64,000 nt of DNA from Gemmatimonadaceae bacterium (GCA_017881465.1 JADGQV010000001.1:1-64000); one strand, 5' to 3'; shown: positions 53,476-62,827, counted from the stretch's first letter. Made by a program: numbers and translations. The notes: a model not told the origin generated them from the letters alone.

Positions 53476-54737
53476 GCAGCCACTCGGCGCAGATCTTCCC
53501 AGAAACGCGGATAGGAGACGGCGACACAGTCGGGGTTCGTCACAGTGATGTGATTTCCGGAAGCCGCGGACAGGATGCCAAACGCCATCGCAATGCGGTG
53601 ATCTCCCCGCGGATCGATCGTGCCGGACAACTCCCGACGCGATGCGTGGACGCGCAGCCCATCGGGAAGCTCCTCCGCGTCCGCTCCGACCGCGCGAAGG
53701 TTTTGCACCACCGCGCTGATGCGATCGCTCTCCTTTACTCGCAGCTCCGCCGCGCCAGTGATCTCGAGATCGACCCCCGCACCCGCCGCGATACATGCGA
53801 GCAGCGGCAGCTCGTCGATGAGCGACGGGACCTCGGCCTCCGTGATTCTGGTGCTCCGGAGCGGAGCCGGCCGAACGCGCAGAGATCCGATCTCCTCGCC
53901 GCCGCTGCGGGCGCTTGCGGTCTTGTCGACCTGTGCTCCCATCCGCGTGATCGCCTCGAGAAAGCCCGTGCGCGTAGGATTGAGACAGACATCAGTCAGC
54001 GTCAGCTCTCCGCCGCCGGCGAGCGAGGCAAGCGCCACGAAAAACGCCGCTGAAGATGGATCCGCGGGCACATCTATCTCGATCGGACTGAGCCGGCGCG
54101 CGGGTCTCAGGCAGACCTGATTCCCATCGGTTTCCACGTCGGCGCCCATCGCGCGCAACATTCGCTCTGTGTGGTCGCGCGATGGCGATTTCTCCGTAAC
54201 GCGCACTTCGACCTCCGAAACGAGGCCGGCGAGCAGAATGGCGCTCTTGACCTGAGCGCTCGAGGCATGCGTGTCCCAGTCGATGCTTCTCAGGTCTGCG
54301 CCGTGCACTGTCATCGGCAGTCCATCGCCGTGCTCGAAGTCGAACTTCGCCCCCATGTACGTGAGCGGCTCCGCGATGCGCTTCATCGGGCGCCGGCTCA
54401 GGCTGGCGTCACCCTCGAAGCGCGCCGAGAAGGGATGGGCCGCAACGACGCCGGCGAGGAGACGTGTGGTCGTGCCGCTGTTGGCGCAGTCGAGCGCGCG
54501 GCGTGGCGGGAGAAGTCCGCGGATGCCGGCGCCGTTCACTCGCATCTCGCCGGCCAGCTCCGGAATCGCGGCTCCAAGGGCGCGAAGCACTTCGGCGGTG
54601 GCGCGGACGTCCTCCGAGTCGAGAATCCCCCGAATGCGCGACTCGCCATCCGCCAGTGATGCAAGGATGAGCGAGCGGTGGGAGATCGACTTGTCGCCCG
54701 GCACGCGAATGGTGCCGGACACCTTCAGCGAAGCCAA
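53472..54737 (-). CDS. aroA: 3-phosphoshikimate 1-carboxyvinyltransferase (EPSP synthase)
   Basis: 421 residues. Sixth step of the shikimate pathway: joins PEP to shikimate 3-phosphate. N-terminal [20 protein letters not shown], then [17 protein letters not shown] (the usual G-N-A/S-G-T region), [27 protein letters not shown], and [20 protein letters not shown]. It overlaps dapD by 13 bases and cmk by 4. It links aromatic amino acid supply to the same transcript as the DAP genes. Confidence 0.96.
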   Translation of the reverse strand: MASLKVSGTIRVPGDKSISHRSLILASLADGESRIRGILDSEDVRATAEVLRALGAAIPELAGEMRVNGAGIRGLLPPRRALDCANSGTTTRLLAGVVAAHPFSARFEGDASLSRRPMKRIAEPLTYMGAKFDFEHGDGLPMTVHGADLRSIDWDTHASSAQVKSAILLAGLVSEVEVRVTEKSPSRDHTERMLRAMGADVETDGNQVCLRPARRLSPIEIDVPADPSSAAFFVALASLAGGGELTLTDVCLNPTRTGFLEAITRMGAQVDKTASARSGGEEIGSLRVRPAPLRSTRITEAEVPSLIDELPLLACIAAGAGVDLEITGAAELRVKESDRISAVVQNLRAVGADAEELPDGLRVHASRRELSGTIDPRGDHRIAMAFGILSAASGNHITVTNPDCVAVSYPRFWEDLRRVAA

Positions 54738-55591
54738 GATTCGAGCGCCGTCGCCGCGTCCGTTTTCTCGTCGCGGTATTTCACGATCACGGGAGTCTGC
54801 AGGGAGATGCCCTGGCTCTGGCCCCAGTCACCTTTCACCGCGCGCGCGCCCGGGACGACGACCGCGTTCTCCGGAATGACAAGGGGCTTCCCGTTCTCGG
54901 CGCGGTGAACCGTCTGTCGCTCGAGATCATAAACCGGCGTGCCCCTCGTGAGAACGACCCCGGCCCCGATCACCGCCCGCCTGCGCACGACGGTGCCTTC
55001 ATAGATCCCGCAATTTCCTCCGACGACGACATCGTCTTCCACCACGACAGGAGATGCGTTCACCGGCTCGAGGACGCCGCCAAGCTGCGCCGCCGCGCTG
55101 AGGTGGACCCGCTCTCCGACCTGGGCACAGGAGCCGACCAGGGCGTGAGAGTCGATCATCGTACCCGATCCGACGTACGCGCCGACGTTTATGTACATGG
55201 GTGGCATGCACACGACACCGCTCGCGACGTAGGCGCCGCGCCTGATGCTCGATCCACCCGGAACGACTCGAACGCCGTCGGCCAGGGTCAGTGGCCGCGG
55301 CGGATACATGTCCTTGTCGAAGAAATAGAGAGCAGCGTCGCCATCGGATGATCGGATCGACATGTCCATCATCCCGCCAACACGAAAGCCGAGGAGGATT
55401 CCGCGCTTCACCCACAGGACGGCGCGCCAGTCTCCGGTCGCCGGATCCTTTTCCGCCGCTCTGACGCTTCCCGCTTCGAGCGCATCAAGAAGCCGTCTGA
55501 CGATGCTCCGCGCATCGTCCGGGAGCTGAGCACCCGCGGGCGTGGATGCGAGCGCATCGATGCGCTTCTCGATTTCACGCAGGCTGGACAC
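54725..55591 (-). CDS. dapD: 2,3,4,5-tetrahydropyridine-2,6-dicarboxylate N-succinyltransferase
   Basis: 288 residues from a GTG at 55591 with AGGG 7 bases upstream; a GTG at 55597 is the alternative. The N-terminal domain has [14 protein letters not shown] and [12 protein letters not shown] as in E. coli DapD. The left-handed beta helix follows: [55 protein letters not shown] and a C-terminal [12 protein letters not shown]. It uses succinyl-CoA, so this lineage takes the succinylase route to meso-DAP. Between dapA and aroA in the operon. Confidence 0.95.
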   Translation of the reverse strand: MSSLREIEKRIDALASTPAGAQLPDDARSIVRRLLDALEAGSVRAAEKDPATGDWRAVLWVKRGILLGFRVGGMMDMSIRSSDGDAALYFFDKDMYPPRPLTLADGVRVVPGGSSIRRGAYVASGVVCMPPMYINVGAYVGSGTMIDSHALVGSCAQVGERVHLSAAAQLGGVLEPVNASPVVVEDDVVVGGNCGIYEGTVVRRRAVIGAGVVLTRGTPVYDLERQTVHRAENGKPLVIPENAVVVPGARAVKGDWGQSQGISLQTPVIVKYRDEKTDAATALESWLR

Positions 55592-55593
55592 GG

Positions 55594-56487
55594 TCACGCC
55601 CTGAGGGCGCCGACGGATACGAGAGCTGCGCGCACCGTCGGCTCGAACTTGTCCGCGAGCGGAACGAGCGGGAGGCGAAGGACATTCGCCATCCTGCCCA
55701 TCATCGCGAGCGCGGACTTCACTGGAATCGGATTGGGCTCGACAAAAGCGGCTGCCGTCCACTCCGCGAGCTGGTGGTGGATCGCGCGCGCCGCCCCAAA
55801 ATCTCCCGCCGCGCAAAGCTCCGTCAGCTTAGCGACGAGCTGCGGCGTCACGTTGGATGTGACGGACACGACGCCGTCTCCCCCATCCGCCATGACCTGG
55901 AGCGTGAGCAGGTCATCCCCGGAAAGCACCGAGAATCGCGCGGGCCGGTGCCGGATGATCTCACCGATCTGCGCCAGATTTCCCGACGCCTCTTTCACCG
56001 CGACAATGTTCTCGTGTTCGGCCAGCTCGAGCGTCGTGGCAGCTTCGATGTTGCTGGCGGTGCGGCCCGGCACGTTGTAAACGACAATCGGAGTTCGAAC
56101 CGCATCCGCAATCGCCCGAAAGTGCGCTACGATCCCCCGCTGCGGCGGTTTGTTGTACATCGGCGAAGCGTGTAGCAAGTGCGTCGCGCCGGCTGATTCC
56201 ATCTCGAGCGATAGCGCAATTGCCTTCTTGGTGTCGTTCGATGCGGCCCCGGCGACGACGGGAACGCGCCCTGCCGTTTGTTCGACCGTTATCTCGACCA
56301 CGCGCCGATGCTCGGCCGTCGTCATGGTCGCGGCTTCGCCCGTCGATCCGCAGGGGACTACAAAGTGGACGCCGCTCGTAATCTGCCAGTCGACAAAGGC
56401 GCGCAGTGAGCGCTCATCGATCTCGCCGGATTTGGTGAAGGGCGTGACGAGCGCTGTTCCACAGCCAGTGAGACGCTGCGATTTCAT
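55594..56487 (-). CDS. dapA: 4-hydroxy-tetrahydrodipicolinate synthase
   Basis: 297 residues. Condenses pyruvate with aspartate semialdehyde; TIM-barrel class I aldolase. [21 protein letters not shown], then [13 protein letters not shown] with the catalytic Tyr, and [13 protein letters not shown] with the Schiff-base Lys. It lies 43 bases after dapB, the widest gap in the operon; no promoter-like sequence was evident in it. Confidence 0.96.
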   Translation of the reverse strand: MKSQRLTGCGTALVTPFTKSGEIDERSLRAFVDWQITSGVHFVVPCGSTGEAATMTTAEHRRVVEITVEQTAGRVPVVAGAASNDTKKAIALSLEMESAGATHLLHASPMYNKPPQRGIVAHFRAIADAVRTPIVVYNVPGRTASNIEAATTLELAEHENIVAVKEASGNLAQIGEIIRHRPARFSVLSGDDLLTLQVMADGGDGVVSVTSNVTPQLVAKLTELCAAGDFGAARAIHHQLAEWTAAAFVEPNPIPVKSALAMMGRMANVLRLPLVPLADKFEPTVRAALVSVGALRA

Positions 56488-56530
56488 TTGTTAAATGTAC
56501 GCGGCTCTCGCCGCGGAGAGCGAGTGTCGC

Positions 56531-57238
56531 CTACCCGCGCGCGGGAAGCTCGAGTACGTCGCGCATTGTAAAAACGCCGTGTTTCCCGACGAGCCAATCC
56601 GCTGCCTTCAGCGCGCCCTCGGCGAATACGCGACGGTCCCGCGCCAGGTGCGTGAGAGAAAGCTGCTCGAACCCTCCATCGAAAATCAGCTCGTGTGTGC
56701 CGGGCACGGATCCCGTTCTCACACTCGTGGTGGGAATTGGTCGCTCCAAAGCCTCGCTCGCTGCCTTGGCGATGGCGATCGCCGTGCCCGACGGAGCGTC
56801 CTTTTTCCCGGCGTGGTGGGTTTCGACGATGTGTGCATCGAACTCGGTGAGCGCCCGCATCATGGTGCCGGCGTAGCGGGAGAGCTCGATCAGAACGTTG
56901 ACTCCGAGCGAGAAATTCGGAGACCATAGAAGCGGCGTCCCCGTCTCTTTCGCGATGCGCGTCACTTCCGGCAACGAGTCGTACCAGCCTGTCGTGCCGG
57001 CGATGACCGGCACTCCCGCGCGGAGACACGCCGTGATGTTTCCAACCGCCGCGTCCGGCTGCGTGAACTCCACCGCGACCTCCGGCTCCCCAAGAGAGAG
57101 CGCGGTGATTCCCTTCCCGCCGTCGCTTTCGCGTTCGCCGACGACCGCCGTGACCTTCCAGCCCTTCTCGACGGCCAGCTGCCTGATTGTCTGGCCCATT
57201 TTGCCATCACCGAGGATCGCAATCCTGCGCCCGCTCAT
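56531..57238 (-). CDS. dapB: 4-hydroxy-tetrahydrodipicolinate reductase
   Basis: 235 residues, slightly shorter than the usual 240-270. Nucleotide site IAILGDGKMGQTIRQLA, then SPNFSLGVNVLIELSRYAG, and the catalytic ETHHAGKKDAPSGTA with His-His and Lys. It reduces the DapA product with NAD(P)H. Its start overlaps the end of lysC by 4 bases. Confidence 0.95.
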   Translation of the reverse strand: MSGRRIAILGDGKMGQTIRQLAVEKGWKVTAVVGERESDGGKGITALSLGEPEVAVEFTQPDAAVGNITACLRAGVPVIAGTTGWYDSLPEVTRIAKETGTPLLWSPNFSLGVNVLIELSRYAGTMMRALTEFDAHIVETHHAGKKDAPSGTAIAIAKAASEALERPIPTTSVRTGSVPGTHELIFDGGFEQLSLTHLARDRRVFAEGALKAADWLVGKHGVFTMRDVLELPARG

Positions 57239-58593
57239 TTGCCCGCTCGCGCAAAGAACGCGTCGTGAAGCCGCTCCATCACCGGATTCAGCTGATCTCC
57301 ATCCACGATCATCGTGAGGTTTATTCCCGTCGCGCTGAGGGACATCATGTGCACCGTGATTCCGTCGAGGGCGCCGATCGCGCGACCCATCGCCGCGCTA
57401 TCCTCGCTGATGGCGGCCCCGACCACGGCGACGATCGCGCGATCGCGCTCGACCGAGACGTCGCCGAGCTGCGAAAGGTCGACCACCAGCGACTCCAGTC
57501 CCGACGGATCGTCGATTGTCACTGAGACCGAGACTTCCGATGTCGCAACGACGTCGATTGAAATGTCGTTCTTTTCAAAGATCTCGAACACCCGGCGGAG
57601 AAATCCTCGCGCGAACAGCATCTTGGCCGCGCCGACCTTCACCACCGTGATGCCGCCCTTGCCCGCGATCGCGCTCACGGCGCGCCGAGGCGCGTCGAAC
57701 GTGATCCGCGTTCCCTTCCCCTTCGGATTCCGCGAATTGTAGATGAAGACGGGAATGCCGAGGCGGACAGCGGGCGCGATCGTATTCGGATGGAGCACCT
57801 TCGCGCCGAACGACGCGAGCTCCGATGCCTCGTCGAAGCGAATCTGCTCGATCAGCTTGGATCCTTTGACTACCCGCGGGTCCGCGGTCAACATCCCATC
57901 GACGTCTGTCCAGATCTCGATCGCATCCGCGTGGAGCGCCGCGCCGAGGAGCGACGCGCTGTAGTCCGATCCCCCGCGCCCCAGTGTGGTCGTAATTCCC
58001 CGGGTCGTACGCCCGATGAAGCCGCCCATGACCGGCACCTTTCCTTCCTGGATCAACGGCTGCACCAACTCACGGGCGGCTTCCGCGATCGCATCGGTTT
58101 GCGGTTCCGCCGACATGAACTTGTCGTCCGTGACGAAGACGTCGCGCGCATCGATATGCTCCGCCGGAATGCCGCGCAGCTTGAAGAATGCCGCGACGAG
58201 TTGCGACGAGAGCTGCTCTCCGAACGCGGCGATCGCGTCGAAGCTGCGCGGAGTCGCGTGACCGAGCACGGAGAGCGCCTCGGCCAGACTCGCGAGCTCG
58301 TCGAAGCTCGCGCTCATCTCCGCCGCCACGTCGGACGCTTCGCCGGAGGTGCCAAGGAGTTTTTCGCACTCCTGAAAATGGCGATCCCGAAGCGTCTCTA
58401 CTCCGCGAAGCGCGCCGATGAGGTGACCTTTCGCCGACTGCTCTCCGATCGCCAGCAGCGAATTTGTCGCTCCGCCGAGAGCCGACACGACGACCGCGGG
58501 CTGTCGATCGAGACGACCCTTGACGATTTCGGCGGCGCGCTCGATCGCCTCCGCATCGCCGACCGATGTCCCGCCAAACTTTACGACGATCAC
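57235..58593 (-). CDS. lysC: Monofunctional aspartate kinase
   Basis: 452 residues from a GTG at 58593 that overlaps the asd stop (GTGA); longer frames run into asd. VKFGGTSVGDAEAIERA at the start, then GGSDYSASLLGAALHADAIEIWTDVDGMLTADPRVV, typical of the kinase domain. Two C-terminal ACT domains follow (ITVVKVGAAKMLFARGFLRRVFEIFEKNDISIDVV and AIVAVVGAAISEDSAAMGRA), which in the family bind lysine or threonine for feedback control. No homoserine dehydrogenase domain is fused. First committed step to DAP, threonine and methionine. Confidence 0.95.
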   Translation of the reverse strand: MIVVKFGGTSVGDAEAIERAAEIVKGRLDRQPAVVVSALGGATNSLLAIGEQSAKGHLIGALRGVETLRDRHFQECEKLLGTSGEASDVAAEMSASFDELASLAEALSVLGHATPRSFDAIAAFGEQLSSQLVAAFFKLRGIPAEHIDARDVFVTDDKFMSAEPQTDAIAEAARELVQPLIQEGKVPVMGGFIGRTTRGITTTLGRGGSDYSASLLGAALHADAIEIWTDVDGMLTADPRVVKGSKLIEQIRFDEASELASFGAKVLHPNTIAPAVRLGIPVFIYNSRNPKGKGTRITFDAPRRAVSAIAGKGGITVVKVGAAKMLFARGFLRRVFEIFEKNDISIDVVATSEVSVSVTIDDPSGLESLVVDLSQLGDVSVERDRAIVAVVGAAISEDSAAMGRAIGALDGITVHMMSLSATGINLTMIVDGDQLNPVMERLHDAFFARAGK

Positions 58594-59678
58594 GCGGAGT
58601 CGAGAGCGCCGTTGGAAGCGAGCAGCTCCGCGTTCAGCACGGACCCGCCCGCCGCACCCCGAACCATGTTGTGCCCGAGAGCGACCATGCGCAGGTCGAG
58701 CACCGCGTCGCGCCGCACGCGCCCGACCGTCACCGTCATTCCCCCGCCGGCGTTGACATCGCGCTTCGGCTGCGGGCGATCCGGCGCGTCGGTGACAACG
58801 ACCGGATGCTCTGGCCGCGTCGGAAGCCCCCGAGTCATCGGCAATCCCTGCCACGACCGCATCGTTTCGATCGCGGATTCGGGCGTCGGCGTCTCCTCGA
58901 AGCCTATCGTCATGCAGATCGTGTGGCCGTGTTCGACCGGGACGCGGTTCGTGTGCGCACTCACCTTGAACGTCGCACTCGTCACCTCGCCGTCCTCGTA
59001 GGTGCCGAGCAGCTTCAGCATCTCGCGCTCGAGCTTGGACTCTTCGTCGGCGATGTATGGAATCACGTTGCCGAGTATGTCGAGCGATGGCACGCCGGGA
59101 TAACCGGCGCCCGACACCGCCTGCATCGTCGAGAGAAAGAGCTGCCTGATCCCGAATTTCTGATGCAGGGGCGCGAGAGCGACGGTAGCCACCGTCGCCG
59201 AACAGTTCGCGTTCGTCACGATGGCGCCACTCCAGCCCCGCCGTTGACGCTGGCACTCGATGAGAGCGAGGTGATCGCCGTTCACTTCAGGAATCACGAG
59301 CGGCACGTCGGGCTCCATCCGGAAATTCTTGGCATTGCTGAGCACGAACTTCCCAGCCTTGGCGAACGCCATCTCCACCTCGCCCGCCACCGCGGCATCG
59401 AGCGCAGAAAACACGATCGGCGCGCTCACAACGCCTGGGTCACAGGCAATCACACGGCGATTCTGGAGCGCCTGCGGCGGAGGCGGACCTTCCAGCCACC
59501 GCGTCGCCTCGCCGTATTTTTTCCCTGCGGACCGCTCCGATGCCGCCAGCTCGGCGATCTCGAACCACGGATGTTCGGCGAGCAGCCGCACGAACATCTG
59601 ACCCACCGCCCCGGTGGCGCCGAGTACTGCCACGGGCCACTTGCCCTTGCGCTTTCCTGGAATCGGCGGAGTCGTCAT
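58590..59678 (-). CDS. asd: Aspartate-semialdehyde dehydrogenase, archaeal/fungal-like branch
   Basis: 362 residues. VAVLGATGAVGQMFVRLLAEHPWF at the N-terminus, active-site Cys in VTNANCSATVATVALAPL, and HTNRVPVEHGHTICM. The motif spacing fits the archaeal/fungal branch (often 350-370 residues) more than the E. coli one. It reduces aspartyl phosphate to the semialdehyde shared by the DAP and threonine routes. It overlaps dapE and lysC by 4 bases each. Confidence 0.94.
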   Translation of the reverse strand: MTTPPIPGKRKGKWPVAVLGATGAVGQMFVRLLAEHPWFEIAELAASERSAGKKYGEATRWLEGPPPPQALQNRRVIACDPGVVSAPIVFSALDAAVAGEVEMAFAKAGKFVLSNAKNFRMEPDVPLVIPEVNGDHLALIECQRQRRGWSGAIVTNANCSATVATVALAPLHQKFGIRQLFLSTMQAVSGAGYPGVPSLDILGNVIPYIADEESKLEREMLKLLGTYEDGEVTSATFKVSAHTNRVPVEHGHTICMTIGFEETPTPESAIETMRSWQGLPMTRGLPTRPEHPVVVTDAPDRPQPKRDVNAGGGMTVTVGRVRRDAVLDLRMVALGHNMVRGAAGGSVLNAELLASNGALDSA

Positions 59679-60676
59679 CTGGCGAGAAGTGTTTTGGCGA
59701 GCTTTTCGTACGTGTCGACGCTGGCCCTCAGCGCTTCGACATCGATGTACTCGTCCGGAGTGTGCGCGACATGAATCGAGCCGGGCCCGAACAAGAGGGG
59801 CTCGCCCCAGTTCGAGAGCAGGGGAATATCCGATGTGTACGCGACCGGACCCGTCTCGAATCCGGGCACCGTCGCGAATCGCTGCGCCGGGATGTGCGAG
59901 CCGAACTCCACGTCGGCGTGCCCCTTGGCCCAGGCGAGCACCATCTTCTTGATCGGCTCGACGTCGCCGACGAGCCGGAACATGATCTCGGACTCCGCAT
60001 AAGCCGGGATGACGTTGGCCTCGGTGCCGCCCTTGATCGTTCCGATGTTGACCGTGGTTTCGCCCAGCACGGGATCCTTGGGAAGCGGAAGCTTCCGCAG
60101 CGTCGGCAGCAGCTCGAGCAGCGGCTCGATGGCCGAGCGCCCAAGGTGCGGATACGCGGAATGCGCCTCTCGGCCGCGCGTGCGGATCGTCGCCCGGAGA
60201 GAGCCCTTCGCACCGCTCGCCAGCTTGCTCTCCGTTGGCTCACCGTTGATCAGGAAGCGGCTCTTCGCGCGCAGGTTGTTCGCGGCGCGGGCGCCGTCGG
60301 AGCCCTTTTCCTCGCCGACGACGAAGAGCACGCCGACTCGCTTCTCGCCGTCGCTGACGAGGCGGTCGGCCGCCACCATCATCGCTGCCGCTATCCCCTT
60401 CGCGTCGGATGAGCCACGCCCAAAAAGACGCGTGCCTTCCAGCCGCGGTGGGACGAATGGCGGGACCGTGTCGAGATGAGTCGAGAAGGTGACGCCACCG
60501 TCGCCTCCCGATCTCGAGGCCCAGATGTTCGCTCTCCCGCGACTCACTTCCTGCAGAGTCACGTTCCAGCCGCGCGCGACGAGCCAGCGGGACACGTAGT
60601 CGACGACGCTCCCTTCGGAGCCCGTCGTCGATTGGATCGCCACCAGCTCGGCGGCGAGCGATACGACATCGGTCAT
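59675..60676 (-). CDS. dapE: M20-family deacylase, probable succinyl-diaminopimelate desuccinylase
   Basis: 333 residues, a little short of the usual 375. M20 metallopeptidase motifs: STHLDTVPP (first zinc His and Asp), RGSSDAKGIAAAMM, VVGEEKGSDGA with catalytic Glu-Glu, and HVAHTPDEYIDV with the last His. The dimerisation domain (GREAHSAYPHLGRSAIEPLLELL) is in the middle. ArgE- and LysK-type deacylases look similar; presence of dapD and other DAP genes in the same operon favours DapE. First gene of the operon, with a promoter ending almost at the ATG. Confidence 0.85.
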   Translation of the reverse strand: MTDVVSLAAELVAIQSTTGSEGSVVDYVSRWLVARGWNVTLQEVSRGRANIWASRSGGDGGVTFSTHLDTVPPFVPPRLEGTRLFGRGSSDAKGIAAAMMVAADRLVSDGEKRVGVLFVVGEEKGSDGARAANNLRAKSRFLINGEPTESKLASGAKGSLRATIRTRGREAHSAYPHLGRSAIEPLLELLPTLRKLPLPKDPVLGETTVNIGTIKGGTEANVIPAYAESEIMFRLVGDVEPIKKMVLAWAKGHADVEFGSHIPAQRFATVPGFETGPVAYTSDIPLLSNWGEPLLFGPGSIHVAHTPDEYIDVEALRASVDTYEKLAKTLLAR

Positions 60677-60682
60677 GGGGAG

Positions 60683-60711
60683 AAGTTAGCGCTGCGCGTG
60701 GATGGTGTCAG
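60683..60711 (-). promoter_or_regulatory. Predicted promoter of the dapE operon (possible leaderless mRNA)
   Basis: On the minus strand CTGACA (60711-60706), 17-base spacer, TAACTT (60688-60683). The expected start, about 7 bases beyond the -10 box, falls on the A of the ATG at 60676. There is no ribosome-binding site in the 6 bases between. Confidence 0.6.
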
Positions 60712-60758
60712 GACGATGCGAGCCGGGGTTTCCGCGGCGCCGAGCGCGGTGAGAGCGC

Positions 60759-61283
60759 TCAGGTCGTTGCGTCGAGGCGGTTGAATGCCGACTTCCGCGC
60801 CGCGCCGTCGACCCCCTGGACGTGCTCGACGAACATGTGCTGGACGAGCCTACTCGCCTCTTTTACGTAGGCGTCGTGGCGGCGCTCGCCAATGTCTCCG
60901 ATTTCCTGGAGCGTCCGGTTGCCCATCATTTTGCCGGCTTCGCGAAAGGTCCTGAAGGCGTCCTCGGATTGGCGCGCCATCACGATGTCGCCGACGAGGC
61001 GAATGTAATCGCTCTCACGCGCGGCATCGGCGAGATCGCGTACCGCGCTGACGGTCGTTCCAATCACCGTTCTCGCGATGCCTGACCCACCTCCCAGCTG
61101 CGACTGGTACTCCTCGAGCATGTGCTGGTGCTCGCGCATGTGCGGAAGCTGGCGCGCGCAGAGATCGCTGAAGCGAGGGTCTTCTGCCTGTTCCTCGTGC
61201 GCCTCGAGCGCGCTCAGGAACGCGCCGTGCTGGGTCACGGCATTGTCGATCTGACTCTTCAGGAACGCATTCCCTCTGTCCAT
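60759..61283 (-). CDS. Helical ferritin-like protein, unknown function
   Basis: 174 residues from the second of two ATGs (61283), preceded by GGAG at 6 bases; the frame is open to 61358. All-helical look: FLKSQIDNAVTQHGAFLSALEAHEEQAEDPRFSDL, then LPHMREHQHMLEEYQSQL, and IGERRHDAYVKEASRLVQHMFVEHV. Spaced Glu and His residues resemble a di-iron ferritin-like bundle, but I cannot match a named family with certainty. It stands apart from dapE (82-base gap) and the lipid kinase (114-base gap). Confidence 0.65.
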   Translation of the reverse strand: MDRGNAFLKSQIDNAVTQHGAFLSALEAHEEQAEDPRFSDLCARQLPHMREHQHMLEEYQSQLGGGSGIARTVIGTTVSAVRDLADAARESDYIRLVGDIVMARQSEDAFRTFREAGKMMGNRTLQEIGDIGERRHDAYVKEASRLVQHMFVEHVQGVDGAARKSAFNRLDATT

Positions 61284-61397
61284 CATCGTCTCCGAAGTCG
61301 GGTGTCGGTACATCGGGATGGAACAAGCGAAAGTTGTGCCCGAAACGACTCCTTTCACCCACGATTTCCCCGGGTTACGCGAGTTGGTGCGGGGGTC

Positions 61398-62318
61398 CTA
61401 GTTGCGCCTCGGAATAAGCAAGCTGCCGGCCAGTGGGTCCACCGAAACGGAAAGCGGTGTGCCGTCGAGGAGTTCGCCGTCGGCCTGGGCGGGCATCGGG
61501 GGCAGGGTTTCGACTCTGAAATCGCGCCCGGATTTGTAGAAGAGGCACGGATCGGGACTGAAATCCTTCCTGACCATGCGCCAGAGAATCCTGAGCGAGT
61601 CCTGGAAGTTGTTCGGCGAGAAGACGCAAGCATTGAGAAGGCCGTCGTCATGAACGATCCCGTCGCCGAACGCGACAAGATCGTTGAGAACTGCTCCAAG
61701 ATTGGCGACCAGGATCGCCGAAGCGGATCGATCGTAGACGGTACCGTCCACCGTCAGGCGCAGCTCGAATTTCTGGTTGCGGAGCACGGCCTTGAATCCA
61801 CCGATGACGTAGGCCATGAAGCCGAAGCGCTTCTTGAGGCCGGCCGGTGCCTCGGACATCATCGTGGCATCAAGACCAACCCCCACGCCAATGGCAAAGC
61901 GGCGGCCGTCGCCGAGCCGTCCCAGATCTATCCTCGCTTCATCGCCGTTGAGCAGCATCGGGACCGCGCGAGCCGGATTCAACGGAATGTGAAACGTCCG
62001 CGCGATGACGTTCGCCGTGCCTCCGGCCAACACTCCGAGGGGCGGTCCCTGGTGCGCGAGAGCGCCCAGCACTTCCATGACTGTCCCGTCGCCGCCGAGT
62101 GTAAACACGGCGTCGTATTTGTGCGCGTGCGTCCTCGCGATCGTCGCCGCGTGTCCGGGCGCTTCGGTGGGCATGGAGTCGCAACCGACCCCGGCGTCGG
62201 CAAAGGCCTTCAGGGCCTGGCGGTGGATGCGCGCTCCCCGTCGTGACCCTGGATTCACGATCAATAGTACGCGCTCGATTCTTCTGGGCGCGAACCTCAT
62301 TGCCGTTGCTGCGCTCAT
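61398..62318 (-). CDS. Diacylglycerol/lipid kinase, YegS/DAGK family
   Basis: 306 residues. VLLIVNPGSRRGARIH at the start, AVFTLGGDGTVMEVLGAL with the GGDGT nucleotide motif, LAGGTANVIARTFHIP and C-terminal PMPAQADGELLDGTPL, in the order seen in DagK/YegS. It phosphorylates diacylglycerol or a related lipid at the membrane face, probably returning DAG to phosphatidate used by CdsA. A second in-frame ATG lies at codon 7. Stand-alone gene, 122 bases from tRNA-Leu. Confidence 0.92.
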   Translation of the reverse strand: MSAATAMRFAPRRIERVLLIVNPGSRRGARIHRQALKAFADAGVGCDSMPTEAPGHAATIARTHAHKYDAVFTLGGDGTVMEVLGALAHQGPPLGVLAGGTANVIARTFHIPLNPARAVPMLLNGDEARIDLGRLGDGRRFAIGVGVGLDATMMSEAPAGLKKRFGFMAYVIGGFKAVLRNQKFELRLTVDGTVYDRSASAILVANLGAVLNDLVAFGDGIVHDDGLLNACVFSPNNFQDSLRILWRMVRKDFSPDPCLFYKSGRDFRVETLPPMPAQADGELLDGTPLSVSVDPLAGSLLIPRRN

Positions 62319-62440
62319 GGCGTGTCAGGGACTTTGTGAACCCGCATTCCCGGATTCTCCGGCGACGCAGGACGCTGCACGGACTCTACGATTGCTCTCG
62401 CACATCGGCGTGCGTTGGGGCCAGGCAGGGCATTACTGGA

Positions 62441-62525
62441 TGCTCGGGGCGGGGATCGAACCCGCATGGGATCTTATCCCAAGGGATTTTAAGTCCCTCG
62501 CGTCTACCGATTTCGCCACCCGAGC
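62441..62525 (-). tRNA. tRNA-Leu (anticodon UAA)
   Basis: An 85-base class II tRNA. Acceptor GCTCGGG pairs with CCCGAGC, discriminator A. The anticodon arm AGGGA/TCCCT has loop CTTAAAA with anticodon UAA. A long variable arm (GGGATAAGATCCC) and T loop TTCGATC follow. CCA is not encoded. 52 bases downstream of tRNA-Gly on the same strand, so probably co-transcribed. Confidence 0.97.
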
Positions 62526-62577
62526 GGAAAAGGACGAGCCAGCGCGGATGGGTGGCACTGACCCCCAAGAAAAACGA

Positions 62578-62650
62578 AGCGGGAAACGGGACTCGAACCC
62601 GCGACCCCAACCTTGGCAAGGTTGTGCTCTACCAACTGAGCTATTCCCGC
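62578..62650 (-). tRNA. tRNA-Gly (anticodon GCC)
   Basis: A 73-base cloverleaf. Acceptor GCGGGAA pairs with TTCCCGC, discriminator U as expected for glycine. D arm GCTCAGTTGGTAGAGC, anticodon arm CAACC/GGTTG with loop TTGCCAA (GCC), T loop TTCGAGT. CCA is not encoded. First of the tRNA pair, with a promoter 12 bases upstream. Confidence 0.97.
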
Positions 62651-62661
62651 AAGCAGTGACA

Positions 62662-62690
62662 AAGCTACCGGCGAAAAACGACGCGAACAA
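62662..62690 (-). promoter_or_regulatory. Predicted promoter of the tRNA-Gly/tRNA-Leu pair
   Basis: On the minus strand TTGTTC (62690-62685), 17-base spacer, TAGCTT (62667-62662). The predicted start near 62655 lies about 5 bases before the tRNA-Gly 5' end, normal for a tRNA gene. Confidence 0.65.
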
Positions 62691-62727
62691 GCGGCGTGTG
62701 TGTCTCTGGGAGTCTCGCAATTTCAGG

Positions 62728-62755
62728 TTGACCAAACCTCGCGCGGAATGATAAC
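62728..62755 (+). promoter_or_regulatory. Predicted promoter of the secreted-protein gene
   Basis: TTGACC (62728-62733), 16-base spacer, GATAAC (62750-62755). Predicted leader of about 65 bases. Just downstream are two near-identical stretches, ACGTCTCCCTACTG (from 62754) and ACGTCTCTTACTG (from 62772), which could be a regulator site. Confidence 0.5.
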
Positions 62756-62827
62756 GTCTCCCTACTGGCGGACGTCTCTTACTGAAACGAACGCCTCTAA
62801 TGCCCGTTCACACCGTGCGGAAAACCT

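Noticed and set aside
53476-53796. N-terminal extension of cytidylate kinase.
   Set aside because: It overlaps aroA out of frame and is low-complexity; the P-loop starts just after the ATG at 53475.
58594-59256. A 673-residue version of aspartate kinase.
   Set aside because: The extra 221 residues are asd read in another frame; the GTG at 58593 starts the conserved VVKFGGTS motif.
62243-62735. Several open frames crossing the tRNA-Leu/tRNA-Gly region on both strands.
   Set aside because: They translate tRNA sequence (for example GSNPHGIL and GFESRFP) and have no coding support.
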